DNA from: Hyaloscypha bicolor E
Taxonomy: Eukaryota; Ascomycota; Leotiomycetes; Helotiales; Hyaloscyphaceae
Direction of reading: 5' to 3'
Assembly (NCBI RefSeq): GCF_002865645.1
Contig: NW_020194517.1
Coordinates: forward strand, 1,054,001-1,118,000
Length of the DNA stretch: 64,000 nucleotides
Positions 1 to 11,741 of the stretch are shown here, piece after piece; the stretch's first letter is position 1; every line of letters starts with the position of its first letter. The notes beneath the pieces were generated by a model, which was given only the letters and a program-made list of their open reading frames with translations, made no database searches and was not told the DNA's origin. The translations under genes and the position numbers were made by a program.

Positions 1-2290
1 TTTAAGTATTAGTACTATTACCTTAAAGAGTCCAGGTTTATAATCGAGATTATTATAGACTATAATAACCTCTAATACTTTATGGAAATAAAATATCTAG
101 AGAGCTATTAAGTATATTAGGTAATATATCTTATAATATATGATTTTAATATTATTTACTATAGAGGCGCCTTAAATCCAGTAAATAGACCTAGTAAAAG
201 ACCTAATTATAAAGAAGGTCCTATTAATATAACTTGGCTTCTAATCTTTTAGAACAAGTTAAAGGAAGCTTTTATAGTTATAATTCAGAGGTTCTTATAG
301 ATATCTAAAGAGTTCCCTCTTTAAAATAGGTATTATTTAATACTTACTATATCTATAGTAGCTAAGGAGAAATGTTTACTATAAGATAAGTAGATAGATT
401 ATCTTATAGATCCCTTAACTATAAAATTAGTTAAGAAGCAAGATATAGGGAGATGCCTTAAAAGCTCTATTACTATAGCTAAGGTAATAAGGGTATTTAT
501 AACCGTATTACTTAATAGAACTAAAGATTCCTCGGTCTCTCGAATTTTTGAATTAGATAGTTACAAATATCTAATTCCCTATATATAGATATATATAGCT
601 ACTAAAAGAGCTATAGTACTAGTCTTTCTATCTAAATCTCTTCTGGATATTATTTAGGTAGCTTAGAGAAATAATTCTCGATATTAGAATATTATAAAAT
701 AGAGGCTTAGTAAGAAAGATACTAAGGGAAAAGAAATCTGGAAAAATAATTCGGGCCTATTTAGGTACTATTTAAGAATTATTATACCTAATAATCCCGC
801 TTTATATTAAGAAGTTATAAAGCTTTATTATAATAATCTAATAGCTAGATACTATAGAATAGAGAAGACTCTTGAGCTCCTTAGAAGGTCCTAGTATTAG
901 GAGAATATAAAAAGAGATATTTGTAATTATTATTAAGAATATAATATTTACTAGAGAATTAAGGCAAAGAGGCATTTACTATATAGCCTGCTTAATAGTT
1001 TACTATAGCCTAAGAGACCCTGGAATAAGATCTCTATAGATTTTATTATAGGTCTACTACTATATAAGAACCCGGTAAGAGGTCCCGATTTTAATATAAT
1101 TCTTATAATTATTAACTAGTACTCTAAAATAGCAAGGTATATTATATATTATAAGACTATTAACTTTCCGGAGCTTACTAAGATTATATAGGAATATGTT
1201 TTCTTAATCTTTAGCTTCCCTAATAGAATTGTTTCCGACCAAGAAACGGTATTTACTAGCTAGTTCTAGTCTGCTTTCTGCTTCTACTTAATATATAAAT
1301 AGTATTTAAGTATAGCTTATTATTCTCAGATAAATAGTTAGATAGAAAGGCAGAACCAGGCCCTGAAATACTACCTGAGATATTATTATAATACCTAAAA
1401 GAATAACTAGTTTAAGAAATTATCTTTTACGGAATTTATATATAATAACTCAAAATATTAGGTTTTATAGAATATACTTTTCTATATATATTATAGATAC
1501 TATCCTTAACTTCTATAGAATCCTAAGAATAGGATTATAGGAGAGGTACTAGCTATATATAGAAAGCTAGAAATCCTTAAAATAAAGTAGAGAAAGCTTG
1601 AGGATTTATAATATTATATATAAAACAACCGGGAAACCTACTATAATAGGTACTAGTTAGCTAAATACTATTCTAAAAAAGCCTAGATAATACTATTAAT
1701 AAGAAATATTAAACTTAAAGTAGGAAAGCTTGAGCCAAAATTCATAGATCCGTTTAGGATCCTTAAATATATTAGCGATTTAGTATATAAGTTAGAACTA
1801 CTAAGTATATATAATTATTTATATCTAATTTTCTATATTTCTTTCCTTAAAAAGTATATAATAAAAAAGGATTAGAAGCCATATTTATATCTCTCTAAAG
1901 AACTTCCGGAATTAGTAAATAATAATAAAGAATAAGAATAGGAAATAGAAGCTATTATTAATTACTAATAAGATAATAGAAGCAAGAAGTAATAGTATTT
2001 AATTAAATAAAAAGCCTGGCCTAAAGATTATAATACCTGGTTACCTGCTTTCCCTAACCTTAAAAATTCCAAGGAACTTCTGAAATTATATAACCAAAAC
2101 CATAGCTTAGAATCCGAAACTACCTCTTAATAACCTCTTAAGATTAAAAAGAATTCTGGACTACTAAGAAAAAGGCTACTTAAAAGAAAAAGAGGACCTG
2201 GATAGCCAAGAAAAGATCCGGAATAGTAATAGAGATACTCTTTCCCTGGGTTTTTTACTTATAAAGGTTTTCCAGGGTTTTATTAAGGCT
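1..2290 (+). mobile_element. RIP-degraded Ty3/Gypsy chromovirus, 3' part of pol (integrase and chromodomain)
   Basis: This is the remnant of a long terminal repeat retrotransposon whose 5' part lies beyond the window. Read on the + strand through many TAA and TAG stops, positions about 960-1400 still spell an integrase core: a PKRPWNKISIDFI-like stretch near 1010-1050, then IVSDQE near 1230, VFTS/FW, and an H-S-Q..S..ERQNQ stretch near 1320-1360. Positions about 1950-2100 spell a chromodomain (EAI, then KAWPKDYNTW and ELLKLYNQ). The sequence is almost entirely A+T with TpA in excess, and the stops sit where Gln codons would be expected, which is the mark of RIP (CpA to TpA). It cannot encode protein now. 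The family call is firm; the exact element name is not determinable. Confidence 0.85.
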
Positions 2291-3844
2291 TACGAAAATC
2301 ATATTTAAATTATTAAAAAAAGATTTAGAACTAAGAAAGGTTTATTATAGGTAAACTAGTTATGAGTATCTCAAATAAATAAACTCTAATTCCTATAAAT
2401 TCCTAATTCCCAAAGCAAGAATACTAGATACTAGCCCTATTTAGGACTTAGTAAAGAATTAGCTAATACTTTCCGGAATCCGCTTATCTTTTAATAAGAT
2501 ATAATTATACTATAATAATATTAGTATTAAGAATATTAAGAAAAGCAAGTAAGGAACTTATAATAGTTATATATATTTTATAAAAGGCCCGAACTTCTAA
2601 AGTCAGGTCTCGAATAGCTATAAATATTATATTATTAGTACTTAAAACACTAGTAGTAGACTACTTAGTAATCTCGGTAATAAGCTCGGTAATAAGATTA
2701 ATACCTTAAAGGTAAATATTATAGTATTCCTTTAAGGAATTAGTAAGTACCTAAATATATTAGAAAAAACTTACCTTTGGGATACTAACCTAAATAGTAT
2801 TATTATCTGCCTTATTAAGACAGGAAGAAAAATTCCGAAGCTTATTAGTATTTTTCTAGTCTTTAAAAACCTAATTAATAGTATTATTCTTATTAGTATA
2901 ATACTATTTAGGATATACTTTAAGAAATTTCTTAAAGATTATAACGGTATCTTCCCAGAATTAGCAAGCCTCTAATAAGTAGTAAGGAATCTGAAATCAT
3001 ATTAGCTTTAATAGATATTAAAGCTAAAGAACTTACTAATATATAAGACTTAGAACCCTTATTATAATAGTTATAATTTTTCTTGCCAGGTACTATAATA
3101 TATAAGATAAAGGGATTAATAAGCAAATACTTGAAATATTTCAAGTATCTACTAGTAATAGGAAAGAAGGCTACGAGGTTACCTTTATACTTATTATTAC
3201 GGGAACGGATAATAAAGCCAGAAGAAAATATTATAGAATTAATTAAAAATAATTAAAGAAGACTTGGAGAAGGGCAGAAGAAGAGGCTAGAAGGCAATAA
3301 TAGAAAAAGTTATATATATGGTTATTAGAAAGGAAGAGAGCATATAGTAATATAAAGAGGTCCTTTTATAGAGATAGAGAACTACCTGGATTAACTACTA
3401 GTTTTCGTACTAGTCCTAATTAGAAACTAGTATAACTAATTAATATATGCTCCCAGAAGCCCGCAAATAATTTCTAGGACCTCAGAAATATTCATATAGG
3501 TTTCTCATATGAATATTTATTAAATACTTTCCATATAGCTATTTAGATTATTCTAATACGAGATCTAACAGGTAGTATTAGTTTCGTGGGATAGTACCTT
3601 GGTACTTTGGATCGAGCTAATTAGAATACTCAGATCCCAAACAAAATCGCAATTACTGGCTAGCCCCTATACCTGGGATATAATTATCCTTCCTTCTCGC
3701 TTACTTAGCCCCGATCTAATTAGACGATTTTTATATCTATTATCCAGATCGTATTAGCAAAACCACCTCCCAAGATACTAGAAGTTTATATTAATTAAAT
3801 AAATAATTAATTAAATATTTACCAGGATAGATTAATAGATCTTG

Positions 3845-3875
3845 GGGACAAGATCCTAGGAGGGGGGTATAGTTA
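3845..3875 (+). repeat. Probable polypurine tract and 3' LTR start
   Basis: A purine-rich run (GGAGGGGGGTA) follows a GGGGACAAGATC motif, the usual arrangement just upstream of the 3' LTR in fungal Ty3/Gypsy elements. The LTR-like sequence then continues for a few hundred bases and is less RIP-degraded than its surroundings. No matching 5' LTR was located, so which integrase remnant it belongs to is uncertain. Confidence 0.45.
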
Positions 3876-4199
3876 TAATATATGCAGGGATATACGTGAC
3901 TTAAGGGCATATAACGAACCTCGGATATTACAGGTATTAATCAGGGAGTTCGGTAGCCCTTTAATATCCCAACTAATTACTATTTATATTATATATATTA
4001 GGCTTATAAATTACTAATTATATGTATGCTATCGGGGCCTCCTATTTAGAGGGGGCTTCCCTGGACCTTATAGGAGGGACAGAGATTAGTTCTGTACTGA
4101 ATTTAATACTATAGTTTTATAATATACTAATTCATTCTATTGTCTTATTGCCTACTAATAAATACCTTATAGAAGCCAGGGCTCTTATATCCGTTACTA

Positions 4200-5490
4200 G
4201 TCCCTGACTACTCCTAGTAGTATATATTAGTGAATTTCAAGAAGTGCCTAGAGAGTAGGAATAAGCATAATATAGTAGTAATCTTTATTAATTACCTGGG
4301 CAAGTGCCTTATTATAATTCCTGTCTGAGATATAGTAATAACTAAAGAATTAGTGCCCCTATTTCTTACTTATATAGTTTGCCAAGTTAGTATTCCGGAG
4401 ACTATAGTATCTAATTAAGGCCCCTAGTTTATATTAGATTTCTGGAGCGAGTTCTATAAGTATATTAGTATAAAGCTTAAGTTATTAACTACTAACTATC
4501 TCTAAACTAATAGCTAGATAAAGATTATTAACTAGTACTTTAACTAATAGCTGCGTTCCTATATGAATTATTACTAGGATAATTAGAACGAATAGGTAGT
4601 AATAATTAACTACTAGCAGGTAGCTCTAGTTTACGAGACTATAGGCTAATCCCCGTTTCTTATAGAGAAAGGCTATAAACCGCGGATATTATTTAATTAG
4701 GAAACCCAAGTATAATCGGGTACCCCGAAAGAAGAGCTAAATAGATAGGAGGCAAAGGCTCTAGTAATATGGCTTTACGAATTATAGTAAAAAATATAGG
4801 AGAATATAATATAAGTATAAGAATACTATATTACTCAAGCTAATAAGTATTGCTAACTAGTAGACTTTGGAGTAAGAGATAAGGTATGAATTATTACTAA
4901 GTACTAGAAGAATAATTATCCGAGCCACAAGCTAGCTTACTAAATAAAAGAACTATATAAAATCCTGGAATAAGTAAGATATTTCTTTAGGCTTAAGCTT
5001 CCGGAATTAATAAGAATATATCTGGTATTTTATATAGAGAAGTTATATAAAGATCCAGGTAATTTCTTTCCCGGATAAGTAAATCTGGAGCCTTTATTAT
5101 TAGAACTATAAGACAGGGAAATGGAGTATGAAGTTCAAGAGATATAAGTAGTAAAACTATTTTATGGGAAGCTAAAGTACCGAGTCTAGTAGAAAGAATA
5201 GGACCTAGATCCGAAGTAGTATCCCGCTTCCTTATTAAGTAATAGCGCCCTAGCTCTTTAGAGCTTTTATAATAAGAATCCCGAATAGCTAGGACTGCCC
5301 TAGAATCTCCCCTATTAGTTAGACTATACCAAGAATAATATATTACCGGAATCGCGTAATATGGACGGAAATCCTTTAAAGTCACGTGTAAAAGGCCCTG
5401 GCCTTTAATATGTAACCTGTAACTTGGAAATTTAATAGGGACTTTTAAAGCTCGGGGACGAGCTTATTTTAAGGGAGGGAAAAGTAATAT
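4200..5490 (+). mobile_element. Second RIP-degraded Ty3/Gypsy element (integrase, chromodomain, polypurine tract)
   Basis: A second retroelement remnant, different in sequence from the one at the left end. On the + strand, interrupted by stops, it reads an integrase core (VIFINYL near 4290, a P-QFI..FW motif near 4425-4445, then a TNY/INQYF stretch), a GYKPR-SF motif near 4670, and a chromodomain-like VWI...LAY*IKELYKIL segment near 4890-4960. Another purine tract (AAGGGAGGGAAAAGTA) lies near 5471-5486 after a CGGGGACGAGC motif, where the 3' LTR would begin. The antisense reading frame at 4993-5385 is only a stop-poor shadow. No function remains. Confidence 0.75.
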
Positions 5491-5594
5491 TATAGTTATT
5501 ATAATATATAGTACTAGTAGGGATTAGACTAGAGCTAGAGAAATATCTGGTATTTGAGTAAGGTATTTATAGTTACCTGATTATTACACGTGAC
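5381..5594. repeat. 11-bp perfect inverted repeat GTCACGTGTAA / TTACACGTGAC
   Basis: GTCACGTGTAA at 5381-5391 is the exact reverse complement of TTACACGTGAC at 5584-5594. The pair spans the probable polypurine tract of the second Gypsy remnant. It may be the ends of a small inserted element, or one copy may belong to the LTR. No target-site duplication is visible in the flanks. Confidence 0.35.
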
Positions 5595-8500
5595 CCCGAG
5601 CTTAAGCTAGTATATAGGCCCGTATATAGCTCGTAATTATTTAGATCCGAGGCTCCTTTGGGATCCTCTTCTCTTTTTAGCTTTAAATTATTAAAATAGA
5701 GATAGTCTAACTATGCTTTCTAGGCCCTAGATCTTATACTCATAATAAATAGGGTATTATATTCGGTTATTTAAGATAAAGTATTATAAATTAAAAAAGT
5801 TAGAATAATATTATTAGGTTTAATAAAATTATTAATAGTCTTAAAAGCTATTTAAAATATAATATCTTTATTAATTCTATTAATTTTAGTTATAATAATA
5901 AAGTAAATATATTAAATCGGGCTATAATAATATTCTATAATTCTAATAGAACTATAAGCTTTTATAGAAATAATTTTAACTTTGGTTCCTATAGTATTTA
6001 TAAGCTAAACGAACTTCTTACTAGTAAACTACTTTCTAGTATTTACTATAATCTAATTAGAAGGGCCTAAATAGATATTAATCTAATACTATTTTAGGGT
6101 ATCCTAAATATATAATATACTAATATTTTAAAGCTATTAGCCGGCTTAATATTAAGTGCCTTTATTAATAATATAAAGTATAGGCTTACCAGAAATATAG
6201 AAAATATTAATAATAATAAAATAATTAAAGCTAATATTATTTCTTAAATTAAACTTAAATTATTTTAGTAATTATTCGAATTTCTAATATTATTTATAAT
6301 ACTTTATAAAGTATTTAAGGGCTTCTATATTAATATTATAGCCTGTTTATTCTAATATATTTCGAAGTTTACTAATAAATAAATAACTAAAATAGTAATA
6401 TAAATATTATAATTTAATTTTTATAAGAAAGCAGAAATTATAAATAAAGAATTCGGAAATAAAGCTTTATAAAATAATATTCTAAAGCAGGAAAAAATAT
6501 CTAAAATATTATATTATAAATATAAAGTATTTATTAGAAGTAATAAGATAATTAGTAAGATTATTAAAATAAATTTCTAGCTTATTTATATTAGCTAAGC
6601 TAAGTAGAAATAAAATCTTTATAAATATAATATAGAATTATATTTACCTAATTAGTATTCTTATTATTATAGATTTAATAAAAAATATAAATCTAATATT
6701 AAACTAGATATTAACTTAATCTTTAGTAATTTTATTAAGTTTAATATTATTATTAGTTTACTATAAAGCTTAGAATTAGTTAGAACTAGTAATTAAAAAT
6801 CTAAAAGCTCTAGTATTAATTATAATTTTATAAAAATAATAAGTATTATATTTTAATATATTATTAATTATAAATATCTAAATATCTTTTATTTATTTAA
6901 TAGGCTTTAAGATATAATTTTCGCCTATTATTTAATATATAAGAGAAAGAAAAATAAGATTATTTATAAGAATATTAATTATAGAAATAGTAGAAATAGG
7001 GGCTATAGAAGTAGCTAGGAAGCTTTTAATAGAAATAAAATAGGAATTAGAATAATATTTCTTTCCTTTATTTATTTTTACTAATAAGGCTTTAAAAATA
7101 TTATTTATTAGTTTGTTTTTATTATTTTTTTAATTTTTTTCCTTTAAATTCGGTAATATACTATATATAAGTACTACTAAAATATTTATTAAAGTTATAG
7201 GTATTTTGGGATCTAAATTAGTAAATATTTCTATTTTTAAATTAAGCTTTCTTAGCCTTTTATTTCTTTAGTATATATTTTTATAAGTAATATTTAGGTT
7301 TCTTATATATAAAATATAACTTTAGAATATACTTATTATAATTATAGGACTTAAAATAATTATTATAGGTTCTAAAGTTATAGCTAGGTCTATATTAATA
7401 ATTTCTAAATAAATAGTAGTTTAAAGGATTTTAAAAATAGTATTATTAATTAGTAAAATAGGTTTTAATAGTAATTTATTACTTTTTTTTATAAATAGTA
7501 ATAGATAATTAGAGCTTATTAATAAGCTAGCCGAGATTATTAGAAGAATCCGAAACTATATATTAGTATACTAATATTACGTAATACTAGTCACGTGGTG
7601 CCACTACACGTGACTTAGCGTGTAGCCAGTGCTTTTAGCCCGGCATATAGCCTTTAGCTTAATTTAAGCTTTTTACTATTACTATAATATTATCTTATTA
7701 TAATAACTAATAAGCCTTAATAAGAAATAATAATCTTATTATATAGGAATTTAGTATTTTATAAGGCAAGAATAAGGCTATATTATAATTTATATAAGTT
7801 ATTAATTAGTATTTAAATAAGCTTAAATATTATCTTTTTAGGGTCTTTTACTATTATAATTACTAAGGTAATAGTATTTTATTTATTTAAATTTTAATAA
7901 TAGAAACCGGGGCTTTTAAAGAAGCTATAAATATTTATATAAGCCTTTTTATATATATAGCTCGAAAGTTAGTTATTATAGAAATAGTCTTATACTAGTT
8001 CCTTTAATATAGTAAGAAAAGTTCCTACTAATATCTTTTCTAGAAGTTTTATATATTAGTAAATATTAAGGAAAATAATAAGTTTATAATTAAAACTATT
8101 ATTAGTTTTATTATATTTCTATATTTTAAAATATATTTTTACTATTTTTCTAATAAGCTTTCTAGTAGAAATAATAGATACTAATTAATAGTAATAAAAA
8201 TAAAAGTAGTAAATAGCCTTAATTTAGAAAAGGTAAATAAATAGCTTAATTTCTTAATTAAGATTATCTAGTTTTCTTATATCTAGTTTTATCTAAAATA
8301 AGATAAACTAATATAATAGGTCCCTAAAAAAGATTCGTTCTAATTAGATTATTATTAATAATATTAGCTTTATTCTATATATTCTTTATTTTTTCTTAGG
8401 TAAGATTAATAAAGAATTATATAATAGTAAGGTTTTTATAATTCTATTTAATATAAATACTATTATACTAAAATTAGGCTTAAAGATTTTATATAAGTAT

Positions 8501-9430
8501 ATAATTAATTAGATTATATACTATAATATTAAAGTTTTTAAAGTTATTCTAGAATAGATTTTATAGATTATTATTACTTTTTCTATATAAGATATATTAA
8601 TATATCTTAGTAATTATATATTCCTAAAGTTTAGCCTTTATTATAATTACTAGGTTAATATTATTCTTTTATTTCTTAATTAGTTCCTTTTTCTTATTAG
8701 TATTTATACTAAACCGAGTTTAGGTTCTTTCTAGTATATATATATAATTTATAGTAGAAGGGATTTAAAAATAAGGTAGTTTATAATAGGTTTATAGAAA
8801 GGGTTTAGTAATAAAGGTATCTAGATACCTGGTTTAGATATTAGATACTCTAGATATCTAGAAGTATTATAAGTATTAAAATAAATATTTTGCTTTTAAA
8901 TATTTTATTTATAATAAGAAATTTAGGAAATAAAATATTATAATTTCGGAAAAGTTTAAAGCTTAAAGAACTCAATTTAATAATAAAATCGAAGTAGTAG
9001 TTAAATAGCTTTAAAAATATATATAGGATATATATAGGGTATATATTCTAGAGAGAGAATTCTATAAATACAAATATTATATAAGTAAAAAAGATAGTTT
9101 CTAAAAAGATAGTTTTAGGGCTAAAAGAAGTTAGTTTTAAAGGATAGTAAAAGTTAAATAGATAAATAATTAAATAGCTAACTACTTATTAATTAGTAAA
9201 AGCTAGATATCTTTTCTATAGGCTACTAAATACTTTTATAAAGTTAATAAGTAGTTCCCTTCTTTAATATAGAATAGACTAGATTTGTCTTAGGCTACTA
9301 AATACTTTTAGAACTAATCTAAAATCTTTTCTAATCTGTATATATAAACTAATTAGTATTGGTTTACTAGTAACGCATGGTACCGTTATATAGGCATAGA
9401 AATACTAGTTGCGTTAGTTAGTAAAGTTAT
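5500..9430. repeat. AT-rich RIP-degraded repeat, family unresolved
   Basis: About 3.9 kb of nearly pure A+T with dense TAA/TAG codons in all frames and no open frame of note. Around 6930-7050 on the + strand there is a faint RNSRNRGYRSS-like basic stretch that could be an old Gag nucleocapsid region, but I cannot name the element. Short GC-containing islands at about 5581-5670 and 7560-7660 carry CACGTGAC motifs. Composition alone says this is ancient mutated repeat, not coding sequence. Confidence 0.6.
7589..7615. repeat. Near-palindrome AGTCACGTG ... CACGTGACT
   Basis: AGTCACGTG (7589-7597) and CACGTGACT (7607-7615) form a 9-bp perfect inverted repeat around a 9-base centre. It is less AT-rich than the surrounding RIP-mutated sequence and shares the GTCACGTG core of the inverted repeat at 5381/5584. 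It may be an LTR or transposon end, or an excision scar. Confidence 0.4.
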
Positions 9431-9550
9431 TGTTTTTTTTCAGAAGTAGGGATTACAGTATCGTAGTATTAATATGCGATCCCTAAATCTGCTAAGCCTA
9501 AAGGGGTCTAGTCTACTGGTCGAGTCACTAATGGGACGCGAGGTCACATG

Positions 9551-9606
9551 ACCATGTCCCGTATCCCATGTCCCATTGCCCATGTCCCGTGTCCCGTGTC
9601 CCGTGA
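9551..9606. repeat. Short minisatellite, unit about GTCCCGT
   Basis: A degenerate tandem array of 7-8-base units (GTCCCGT, ATCCCAT, TTGCCCAT variants), ending in three exact GTCCCGT copies. It lies at the boundary between the AT-rich island and ordinary-composition DNA. The minus-strand frame through it (9440-9625) merely translates the repeat and is not considered a gene. Confidence 0.65.
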
Positions 9607-9625
9607 CTACGCACGTGACTCCCAA

Positions 9626-10351
9626 AGGAAGAGCTGTACCAACAGTATTATAATATTTTTTTTATTGCTTTTGAATCGGACCGATTATAAATAGTAAAAC
9701 CCGAAGTGGGGTAATTAATATCTCGGCGAGATTAAGCTTCTTAAAGAAGCTAATACTGCTATAACTATAAGAATATAAAGCACAAAACAGAGTACTTTTA
9801 AGCTATAATTCCTCGGTGGTATTTATAGTATGTATCCTGATTTATTTGACTCGTCCCAGTGCCTACTTCCGCCATGTGGATCCACGTTTCTAATATATAT
9901 TTAGTGATTTGGAGAAGATTTATTTCACGTATTAAGGCAATTAAATATAGCGAGACAGGGGGTTCCAGGGCTGGTACAAACCAGAAAGCCAACAGCACGA
10001 GCTTTTCATCGGCCTTCACTCCCTGTCTGTGGCTAGCTCGCTACATTTAATTGCCCTGATACGTTGTATCTGACGGCAAATAGATAACACACCTTGTCAA
10101 ACCCTAAATGAATATAAAAGTAGGTGATCTCCTTACAGAGGATAGAACTAACTACAGCAATTAGCACAATCACTCTTCTAGTTCTTTGTAAAGCTGCCTT
10201 GAACTTTTATTTTGTTCAAATAGTAAAATATTCTCTGGCTCCCTCAAAAGATCTCACAACTAAGAATTATCTACTACTAGTAAGTATATACGCCTTTAAT
10301 AGTTCTTCAATATATTAACGGACCTTTTCAGAACTGCTATTGAATCTATCC
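9626..10351. other. Island-to-euchromatin transition, no gene recognised
   Basis: Base composition changes here from almost pure A+T to ordinary mixed sequence (from about 9840 onward). Short frames on both strands (for example 9798-10019 minus) have no recognisable motif. The last 300 bases are the upstream region of the secreted-protein gene that follows; I see no confident promoter element in them. Confidence 0.5.
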
Positions 10352-10651
10352 ATGATGAAGGCGATATTATTTCTACTTCTCGCTCTCGAAGCAGCTTCCG
10401 CCTCTGCATGCGCCAACTACCAATACTGCAATTGTCTTAATGCCGACGGAACGCAAAACGATACAGCTACACAAACTACTTGCAACGATTATCGAGAGGC
10501 ATATACGGTTTCCGGCCCTGGCAGTGGACATAAGCAGTGTACAAGCGACAACAACGTGCAGATACGACTTAACAGCTGCCGGTGGAGGGAGGAGTGCTGG
10601 AATTCTGGGGTAAGAGGATCAGATTCTAGTTGCTGGAGCAAACTTGGCTAA
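10352..10651 (+). CDS. Small secreted cysteine-rich protein (effector candidate)
   Basis: Encodes a 99-residue protein that begins with a clear secretion signal (hydrophobic AILFLLLALEA core, small residues before a probable cut near residue 19). The mature part of about 80 residues has eight cysteines, opening CANYQYCNC and closing SSCWSKL, enough for four disulfide bonds. I do not recognise a named family. Small, secreted, cysteine-rich proteins next to RIP-mutated repeats are a classic effector setting in plant-associated fungi, so a role outside the cell is a reasonable inference, but enzyme-inhibitor or antimicrobial roles are equally possible. The start is the first of two adjacent ATG codons (10352 and 10355); an upstream in-frame TTG is unlikely to be used. 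A GGTAAG in the last third could be an unused splice donor; the frame is open without splicing. Confidence 0.6.
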   Translation: MMKAILFLLLALEAASASACANYQYCNCLNADGTQNDTATQTTCNDYREAYTVSGPGSGHKQCTSDNNVQIRLNSCRWREECWNSGVRGSDSSCWSKLG

Positions 10652-11741
10652 AATCGGCGTCCAAGGATGCAGATTTCTGCATGATGCACTGCATTCAGAT
10701 CCCCATTATGATTTCGACGGGGTTCTCCAGGCTTTCCAAATGTCCCTTCTCCGCATAAAATATTACCCTTTACCTTAGCTATCAGAATGGCGCCCCGCAA
10801 ATCTGACCATTTCTGGCAGAAAGTCCGCTTGCTCGCGCAGCCCTTTAAGTGGCGGCATACTCAAGATTAAAATATTGAAACCCTAAAGCGGAGGTGAAGC
10901 ATAAGGGGAGCAAGTGCAATCCGGGCAGTCACTTCGGCAATTGTGCGGACAGGGGCGATCATCTTGACAGTTAGAGCATCTTCGCTTTCCAGAGATCCAT
11001 GACAACATACGACTTGACCAGTTTATTATTCGACATGAATTCGCAGACATGGAAAATTTTACATAAACTCACAAGCACCTCCTTGAGTCACTTCGTACTG
11101 TACTGAATCGTACCCCTTCTCTCAGTTCACGAGCTCTCGTGACTCTCGCGGAACAATTTCTCCCTCATCGGGATTCCTCCAGGTTTTAGGCTTCATCCTC
11201 CCCGTTGATGCTTCGCAATGCTACTGGCGCACGTCAAACAAGCTTTCAAGTTTTAAGCGCACCACACCATTGGAGATGACAGCGCCCGAATTCTGTGTCG
11301 ATGCCGCGGCTTCCCCAGAGCCCCGGCTGGAGAAGTGAGCCAACGCAAAACGTGGGGATGCATCCAGCCATCCCTGTTCCTGCGGGGTCGAAGTCCGAAT
11401 CAAGCTTTTTCCACATCGGGATATGCTCCGGCGCAATTGATAGGCTCGTAGCTTCTCCTGAATGAAGGGTGCGAGTAATGTCCAATAGTCCATCATCCGA
11501 ATTGTTCCAAGCCCCGGCCGCTACCACTCGGAACTGGGATTCGGGAGATGATACGAGGCAATGGCTAGCTTAGGACCGGCTCGGGATGTGGAGGGAAGAA
11601 GTGACATAAGTAGTGATGACGATCCTCTTCGCAAGAATAATATTTGGAGTTGCGAGAGCCTCCTTCCTGAGGTCTGAGAAACTCAGTCTTGAAGGGCCTG
11701 GGCTGTTTTTCCCGAAGCCATCAAAATTATAAACCGCCAAG
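10652..11741. other. Intergenic, 1.1 kb, no gene recognised
   Basis: Ordinary-composition sequence between the secreted-protein gene and the DHA1 transporter. Two overlapping minus-strand frames at 11221-11527 show no motif or splice pattern. The right half is presumably the transporter promoter. Confidence 0.5.

Noticed and set aside
4993..5385. 130-codon minus-strand frame in the AT-rich island
   Set aside because: Antisense to the second retroelement's chromodomain region; its composition comes from RIP-mutated DNA and it has no family motif.
9440..9625. Minus-strand frame with repeated Gly-His-Gly-Thr residues
   Set aside because: It is the translation of the GTCCCGT minisatellite, not a gene.
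11221..11527. Two overlapping minus-strand frames of about 92 codons
   Set aside because: No motif, no splice pattern, and they overlap each other in different frames upstream of the DHA1 transporter.
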